From assembly GCA_963921825.1 (NCBI GenBank), contig OY997589.1, positions 50,586,546-50,650,545 on the forward strand: a stretch of DNA of 64,000 bases. Reading direction: 5' to 3'. Shown piece by piece: positions 58,311 through 64,000 of this stretch (position 1 is its first letter; each line of letters begins with the position of its first letter). Position numbers and translations under genes: made by a program. The notes beneath the pieces were generated by a model, which made no database searches, was not told where the DNA came from, and saw only the letters and a program-made list of their open reading frames with translations. The DNA is from Erodium maritimum (Eukaryota > Streptophyta > Magnoliopsida > Geraniales > Geraniaceae).

Positions 58311-59390
58311 ATGTCTCGCTTCAGGGCTAGACAGAAACGCCCACATCACCCGGTTGGCCGGAAATTGTTCCCCGGAGATTTCGAGGGTGAAACACTGTCT
58401 TTTCCCTCCTTTTGCACAACATTATTGTCTTTGTATAGAGAGTATCTCTCCTTTTTTTCACCTTCTAAGGCAGAGAAGGATCGTCCGGCCAAGGTTTGTC
58501 CGGCCGATAAGCATGGAGGCGTTGAGTCGGAACAACGCTCAGTCAAACGTGCCAAGGATCGTCCGGCTACTCAGGTGGGTCATGGAGTCTCACGTGAGGC
58601 TGAGGCTTTTTCTTCTGCCCCTTTGAAGCCAACAGAGGAAGGGGACCAAGACGTTGGTGTTGTATGCGCGGACGGAGTTGTGCGTTGCCGACAAAGGACA
58701 CGGGCTCGGTTTATTGTGAGTGATACCGAGCTATACGTGCGAAACCTACCGTACGCTTATTCGGAGGAGTCATTCCGGGGCATGTTCTCAGCATTTGGCG
58801 ACATTGTCTCATCGTCTGTGTTGAAGCGACCAAACAAAAAAGGTTTCTTCTTCGGTTTCATTCTTTTCAAGTCACATATTGATGCCTCTCAGGCATTAGA
58901 ATCTCTAAATGGGTTTAAGTTGAACGGACATATCCTGTTTTTGGTTTTCTCTCAGCGTCTTTTGATTTCTCCAGCGACTGAACCAAGCGAGATTGAAAAA
59001 CAGAGCATGGGCTCTGTTTTGCGTGGCGATCAGGAACCGCTTTCAAGGGACTGTGATCGGACGTTGGGAGCGGGGTTGGGTGCTAGTGAGATCCCCAAGT
59101 TAACCAGACGTCATCCGACGTTCGCTCCGTCGTCCCCCATGGATGCCGATGAGGTACTATGTTCACCTTCAATCCTTCCCGTAGATGGTGCTGATCCCGT
59201 GAATCAGGGAAATTCGATTTTGAAAGAGATTCCACGGATTACGACTCCTACAATTTCGGTCCTGATCTTGCCGCAAATCACGGACGTTACTACGTCGTCT
59301 CCGGGCACGGCACTGCAGCCTGCTCTTGTCGAACCTGGTTCTGCACACGGGCTTGGGGCATTGGATGGTTTGGGCCTTTTGACCCGGTAG
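58311..59390 (+). CDS. RRM-domain ORF1-type protein (359 aa)
   Basis: ATG at 58311, TAG at 59388-59390. A single RNA-recognition motif lies at about residues 139-215: RNP2 is LYVRNLPY (about residue 141) and RNP1 is KGFFFGFILF (about residue 178). The flanks are low-complexity and rich in Ser, Pro and Glu. Known: one group of LINE ORF1 proteins has an RRM that binds the element RNA. No zinc knuckle is visible. A stop-containing segment (59391-59539) separates it from the next coding block, so the original protein was probably longer. Function in this copy is doubtful. Confidence 0.6.
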   Translation: MSRFRARQKRPHHPVGRKLFPGDFEGETLSFPSFCTTLLSLYREYLSFFSPSKAEKDRPAKVCPADKHGGVESEQRSVKRAKDRPATQVGHGVSREAEAFSSAPLKPTEEGDQDVGVVCADGVVRCRQRTRARFIVSDTELYVRNLPYAYSEESFRGMFSAFGDIVSSSVLKRPNKKGFFFGFILFKSHIDASQALESLNGFKLNGHILFLVFSQRLLISPATEPSEIEKQSMGSVLRGDQEPLSRDCDRTLGAGLGASEIPKLTRRHPTFAPSSPMDADEVLCSPSILPVDGADPVNQGNSILKEIPRITTPTISVLILPQITDVTTSSPGTALQPALVEPGSAHGLGALDGLGLLTR

Positions 59391-59539
59391 ATTGGGCCTA
59401 CTTCAGAAAAGACAGGCCAGGCCACTGATCTGATCGATTTGGGCTTGCCAAAGGGAATTCTGGGCCCGTTTTTGGTGGGTCTGTCTTAAGTCCATCTCCA
59501 TCTGAAAAGGCCTAACAACTGGCCTGTGAAGATCCAAGT

Positions 59540-59989
59540 TTGGAGACCGTTTTCAATCGTATTGGAAATGATCTTGGCTCGTTACCAAAACCGTTTCTGG
59601 AAGTCGAGTTGCAAGGAAGTCCTTGGAAGGAAACCTTGGAAAAACCGGTACCTAGAGCCGAGCCAAAGAAACGTGGACGTCCAAAGAAGGGTCACTCGAA
59701 GGTGATTGTTCTACCAACCGTGGTCTATCAGACAAGAGCCAGGACCTCTGCTGATGGAGGGGATAAAATGGGACGTTTTATTGTGGACGTTACCAAAAAA
59801 GATAGTTCTGGCAAGTGGAGTTACAGCTCGAAAGTTGGCCATAAACCTGTTGATTTTTGTGCATTGGCTTTTGAGAAGGACGTCGAGGGAAGGAAGAACA
59901 AGGAGTACTTGGAACCGACCTCAGAACTTGCTTTATCCCCTGTTCCGATTTCTAATCGGTTCACTTGTTTGAATCCGGATAGGAAGTAG
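59540..59989 (+). pseudogene. C-terminal ORF1 block with AT-hook
   Basis: 149 codons with a good AT-hook, KKRGRPKKGHSK (about residues 43-54), then KMGRFIVDVTKKDSSGKWSY and a short C-terminus ending FTCLNPDRK. It is in a different reading register from the RRM block with stops between, so it is read as the downstream part of a damaged ORF1. An AT-hook would bind AT-rich DNA in the minor groove. Confidence 0.5.
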
Positions 59990-60234
59990 TCACATTGTTT
60001 TTTCTCTTGTACTTCTTTTGTTTTTCGCTCTTTGGAGCTGGTAATGGTCTGAGGAAAGGATCTTATTGGAGCCTTTCTTGCTTTGTTCTATAGCCTTATA
60101 GAACATTTTTTTAATAAAATTTTAGCCTATAAAAAAATGAGGATTAGTCGAATTGACCAACAAAAAAATGACGCTTAAATAGATGGCTAGATGAGATTTG
60201 ATTGGAATTTTTAGAACACTAATTATAAATAAAG

Positions 60235-60689
60235 GGGTAATTTTCATCTCAATACCCTAACTATTAATTTGTTTTCACCTCAATACCCTAACTATTTTTA
60301 GTTGCACCTTAATACCCTAGAATGCATTTTTTTTCACTTTGATACCCGCCGTCAATTTATCATTCATTTTTGAATGAAAACACTTAAAAAGTCTATAATA
60401 TCACTCACTAACAATCAAATTTTTAAAAGCATATCATTGGTTTTCAAATTTTCTTTTAAAAAAATCAGTTTTTAATGTCACAAAAATGCATTATAGGGTA
60501 ATGAGGTGTCACAAAAAATACATTTTAGGATAATAAGGTGCCATAAAATTGCATTCTAGGTTAGTGAGGTGCCGCAAAAAATAATTAGAATATTGAGGTG
60601 AAAAAAAAAAGACATTTTAGAATATTAAAGTGCCATTAAAAAATAATCAGGATATTGAGGTGTAAAAAAACTAATAGTAAAAATTACCC
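60235..60689. mobile_element. MULE-type MITE, 455 bp, in the CYP707A upstream region
   Basis: TAAATAAAG on both sides (60226-60234 and 60690-60698), a perfect 9-bp duplication. Left end GGGTAATTTTCATCTC, right end GTAAAAATTACCC. Same family as 56134-56600 but more diverged between arms. It ends 327 bp before the CYP707A start codon. Confidence 0.88.
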
Positions 60690-60772
60690 TAAATAAAGAG
60701 AGGCAAGAGTGAGTGGAGAGTGGCAATAGCAAAGGGTGAGCATCATTGGGCTTTGGGGAAGGGAAATAAGTC

Positions 60773-60780
60773 ACACGTGG
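60773..60780. promoter_or_regulatory. ABRE/G-box ACACGTGG upstream of CYP707A
   Basis: ACACGTGG matches the ABA-responsive element core bound by bZIP (ABF/AREB) factors. It lies about 180 bp before the TATA box. CYP707A genes are known to be induced by ABA as feedback, which makes this site plausible. Function here is inferred. Confidence 0.5.
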
Positions 60781-60951
60781 TACCGTACTAGTAGAGGGAC
60801 ATTAATGAAATGAGCTGTCTCATATCATATCATATCCTATTCCTCCTCAGGCTCAGGGTAAGGCTCAGCGTGTGGGATTCGAGCTGTAGTCTCTTCCTTT
60901 TACCTTCCTAGCCTCCTTCCTCCCATTCTCATTCCCATATCCTGTTTCTTC

Positions 60952-60960
60952 TATTTATAT
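60952..60960 (+). promoter_or_regulatory. TATA box of CYP707A
   Basis: TATTTATAT, 57 bp before the ATG at 61017, giving an expected leader of about 30 bases. Confidence 0.6.
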
Positions 60961-61016
60961 CCCTCTCTTGTTCACTCTCCACAGACCCACTCTATTCTCC
61001 AATTCAACAATTCAAT

Positions 61017-62834
61017 ATGGACTTCACCACCTCTTCCCTTCTACTTGTTCTGCTTTCCACTGTCCTCCTGTTGCTTGTGAAGAAGCGGGCCTCCGCACAA
61101 TTGCTGCCTCTCCCACCCGGTTCCATGGGTTGGCCTTACATCGGCCAGACCTTCCAGCTTTACTCCCAAGATCCTAGTGTCTTCTTCACCTCCAAACTCA
61201 AGAGATACGGGTCCATGTTCAAGACCCACATCCTGGGGTGTCCGTGCGTGATGATTTCGAGCCCTGCGGCTGCAAAGTTTGTGCTGGTGACCAAGTCCCA
61301 TCTGTTCAAGCCCACATTCCCCGCCAGCAAGGAGAGGATGCTGGGCAAGCAAGCCATCTTCTTCCACGAGGGCAAGTACCACGCCACTCTCAGGAAGCTT
61401 GTCCTCCGCGCCTTCACCCCTGACGCCATCCGCAACAAGGTCGCCCATGTCCAACTCCTTGCCCAAAACACCCTCTCCCAATTGGAATTGCAAGGCACTC
61501 TCATCAACACCTTCCAAGAAATGAAAACTGTCAGTCCCTAATTTCAGAATCAATCATCAATGCATACATAATAATTACTAGTACTGACTCTATATATATG
61601 TCTATGTATGTATGCAGTATGCCTTCAATGTTGCTCTGCTCTCCATATTCGGCAAGGATGAGATTGTGTACAGGGAGGATCTGAAGCGCTGCTACTACAT
61701 TCTCGAGAAGGGCTACAACTCCATGCCCATTAACCTCCCGGGCACCCTCTTCAACAAGTCCATGACAGCTAGAAACGACTTGTCTCAGATCCTCGCCAAA
61801 ATCATCTCCACCAGAAGGCAAAGCAAGGACCACAATGACCTGCTCAGCTCTTTCATGGCTCACGATGAAGGCCTTACCGACCAACAGATTGCTGACAACG
61901 TCATTGGTGTCATCTTTGCCGCCCGAGATACCACCGCTAGCGTTCTCACCTGGATTCTCAAGTATCTTGCCGACTACCCCGCCATTCTTCAGGCTGTCAC
62001 AGTAAGCACAATTTTCATCAATCACTACACTACTTAATTATCCCATCAACATCAAATTACTCAATCACAAATTAGATCACTCTCTACAGGAAGAACAAGA
62101 GGCCATAGTTAGGAGCAAAGACAAGTCATTGGATCACTACTGTTTGACCTGGGAAGATACCAGGAGGATGCCACTAACCTCAAGGGTCATTCAGGAAACA
62201 CTTAGAGTTGCTTCAATTTTATCCTTTACTTTCAGAGAAGCTGTGGAAGATGTGGAATATCAAGGTTGGTAAATATGTTCCACCTTTCTTTTCTGCTACT
62301 ATTAATTGCATATATATACATAACTCAATAATTTGAATTTGATGTTTCAGGATACCTTATACCAAAAGGTTGGAAAGTTCTTCCACTTTTCAGAAACATT
62401 CACCATAGTCCAGATAACTTCACAGACCCTGGCAAGTTTGATCCCTCCAGATTTGAGGTATGGCTGTTTCTACCTCTACCTCTTGTGCTGAACAATTTAC
62501 TCATATCACTGATTACTGGTTTGTTTCTTCCTCAACAGACTGCTCCCAAACCCAATACATTCATGCCATTTGGAAACGGGGCCCACTCATGTCCTGGGAA
62601 TGAGCTGGCCAAGCTTGAGATACTGGTCATCCTACATCATTTGACTACACAGTACAGGTATACACAAAAAGAGAAATAACAAACTCAATCCTAGGATTCT
62701 AAAAATAGAATATGTGCTGACATTGTTTTTGTTTTGACAGATGGTCTGTTGTAGGTCCTCAGAATGGGATCCAGTACAGTCCCTTTGCCCTTCCCCACAA
62801 TGGTTTGCCCATCAGACTATCTTTGAAGAAGTAG
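61017..62834 (+). CDS. CYP707A: Abscisic acid 8'-hydroxylase, cytochrome P450 family 707A, intact
   Basis: Six exons: 61017-61529, 61618-62001, 62090-62264, 62351-62457, 62539-62657 and 62741-62834 (TAG), all with GT...AG introns and keeping frame; 463 aa, within the usual 460-480. Seen: an N-terminal membrane anchor (LLLVLLSTVLLLLV) and a proline hinge (PLPPGSMGWP), the I-helix oxygen-binding motif FAARDTTAS, the K-helix ETLR, the PERF-type DPSRFE, and the haem loop PFGNGAHSCPG with the ligand Cys. The run KTYAFNVALLSIFGKDE and the C-terminal NELAKLEILVILHHLTT are hallmarks of CYP707A. Known role: hydroxylates ABA at C-8' using NADPH and O2 at the endoplasmic reticulum; the product turns into phaseic acid. 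This is the main ABA breakdown step, controlling germination and drought recovery. Which paralogue (A1-A4) cannot be told from here. Confidence 0.96.
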
Positions 62835-63874
62835 AATTATACCCACCATTTTCCCAACAAGACACTAAACCATAATTTTGTCCAACAAAATTCAACACGA
62901 ATGTACAGAAATGCCAATCCAAGTGTACAGAATAGAGGACTAATTAAATGTTCATCCCAAGGCAAGCATCGAGGAAAAGTCCTCTCTATGCACATGGGAT
63001 AATAATCCCTCTTTCAAAGTTATATAACATATATATCGATATCAAAGGCATTCCAGTCAATGAAATGAAGTTTGACTACAGCTTGCTACTCACTTTCTTG
63101 TCATGTCTTTTAGATTATAATATTATTATAACAAACCCACACCTGTATATGTAATCATGAGCTATGTGTGCTCCCCTATTTCCAATCATGCATTGACAAT
63201 TTATATTTCCCCAGCCCATGATTGTATAGAGTGAAGAAGATATCCTAAGTTAAATGACTTGCATGCACATGAGAATACGACATGTTTGTTTCCGTTCCTT
63301 TACTGTTTCAGGGACATGTATGTTGCTTGTGTAGCATGCATTGCCTCCTTATATCTAATGGAGAAAAAGTTTAAAGTCAGAACTCAAACCTATGATGCCT
63401 CCACTCCTCATCTTGGCCTCGGTGAAGTCGTCATCTTCCAAAGAGGAAAAAAAATGCACCATGAGTAATATCAAGTTGGTCAAATAGTTATATCATTTAT
63501 ACATATAAAAAAAGACACTTTTGTCTTAAACATTATACTGCAGCTGAAATTTTGAACAAGCAGAGGGGCCTGGAGCATATATTATACATTTACAACAAAT
63601 TACTTCATGGATTATGGCCCTATGAAAAGTCACAAGAGCAAATATTCAAGGTTCAGAAAATTCTGTTATCTGAATTAAACCAGTACACTATTATTATTCC
63701 TCCAGTATTCAAGCAGTTTTCAACACAATATGATGGAAATTCTTGTATGCCAATCATGGAGCCCGTTACTTCAGTGTTTCACCTATACCATTTTTCAGCT
63801 GCATAATAAATAGAACATTTTCATCAGCATATGAAGAATCAGAGCAAACATAAAAGAAAGAAAGAAAGAATAAA
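62835..63874. other. CYP707A 3' region and convergent intergenic space
   Basis: AT-rich. It holds the presumed 3' UTR of CYP707A (no perfect AATAAA seen close to the stop). Short frames at 63259-63468 and 63552-63806 have no recognised domain. The right part should hold the 3' UTR of the minus-strand gene. Confidence 0.4.
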
Positions 63875-63976
63875 TTATTGTACTTTCTCAACAGCATCCA
63901 TCATGGTGGAGACATTTTGCCTTTCTGCCTTGAGATGTTCAATACGATCTCGCTTCAATTGATTCTCTTCTTCTGC
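63875..63976 (-). CDS. Last exon of a convergent gene, coiled-coil C-terminus (partial)
   Basis: On the minus strand, after a pyrimidine-rich stretch and acceptor TTAG (63977-63980), 33 codons read AEEENQLKRDRIEHLKAERQ and then a 13-residue tail ending EKVQ, followed by TAA (63875-63877). The heptad-like Leu/Ile spacing and charge pattern indicate a coiled coil. The rest of the gene is to the right of the window. No family can be named from this exon. Confidence 0.5.
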   Translation of the reverse strand, partial: AEEENQLKRDRIEHLKAERQNVSTMMDAVEKVQ

Positions 63977-64000
63977 CTAAGACACAAAGTAGTAAAAATA

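Larger units (their letters stand above)
58300..60138 (+). mobile_element. ORF1-only LINE copy (no reverse transcriptase), 1.84 kb
   Basis: Target duplication GAGGATTAGT on both sides (58290-58299 and 60139-60148) and an A-tail (TTTTAGCCTATAAAAAAAT, to 60138). The 5' end is only 11 bases before the ATG of an RRM-domain protein. After the second coding block (stop near 59989) the 3' untranslated region and tail follow directly. No ORF2 is present, so the copy is non-autonomous and was moved by another LINE's machinery. It could also be a retrocopy of a host RRM gene. The AT-hook and lack of introns fit either. Confidence 0.7.

Noticed and set aside
61041-61553. 170-aa minus-strand frame opposite CYP707A exon 1
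   Set aside because: Antisense shadow of a GC-rich coding exon.

Overview
This is nuclear DNA from a flowering plant, most likely a eudicot. One intact host gene is present: an ABA 8'-hydroxylase (CYP707A) with plant introns, at 61017-62834. The last exon of a second, unrecognised host gene lies at 63875-63976 on the minus strand. Almost everything else is transposable-element sequence, much of it nested.

Region 1 (1 to about 31.1 kb) is one large Mutator-like DNA transposon (MULE) whose left end lies outside the window. It carries a FAR1-type transposase gene (plus strand, 1-2397), an acidic open frame (3136-3492), a small gene with its own TATA box (minus strand, 3972-4265) and a multi-exon Ulp1/C48-type cysteine-protease gene (minus strand, 30569 down to 5415). 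The protease gene was split by 20.8 kb of retroelements. A gypsy solo LTR (6026-17678, target duplication AGTTG) sits in the catalytic His/Asp exon. A gypsy element with gag and protease but no polymerase (17869-26806) sits at the end of the preceding exon. A very young copia element (8657-17116, target duplication TCCTT) lies inside the solo LTR.

Region 2 (31.1-34.1 kb) is a row of short inverted-repeat elements separated only by (TA)n tracts. Their ends match the right end of the large MULE, so they look like its non-autonomous relatives. The largest (31128-32379) holds two exons and an intron of a captured chloroplast NADP-malate dehydrogenase gene between inverted arrays of a roughly 22-bp repeat.

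Region 3 (34.7-58.3 kb) holds a small copia element (34708-38375), a retroposed copy (39126-40292), a possible gypsy-gag remnant, an L1-type LINE (43043-47281), a copia 3' remnant, and a gypsy solo LTR (50287-53646). It also holds a probable second type of solo LTR (53667-57361) that contains a 1.46-kb MULE-type MITE, itself invaded by a 467-bp MITE of another family. The MITEs have 9-bp target duplications.

Region 4 (58.3-64 kb) holds an ORF1-only LINE copy with an RRM domain (58300-60138), a third MULE-type MITE (60235-60689) in the upstream region of CYP707A, and then the CYP707A gene. An ACACGTGG ABRE/G-box lies between that MITE and the gene's TATA box.

All boundaries were read by eye from terminal motifs, target duplications, splice signals and translated frames. 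No database search was run.
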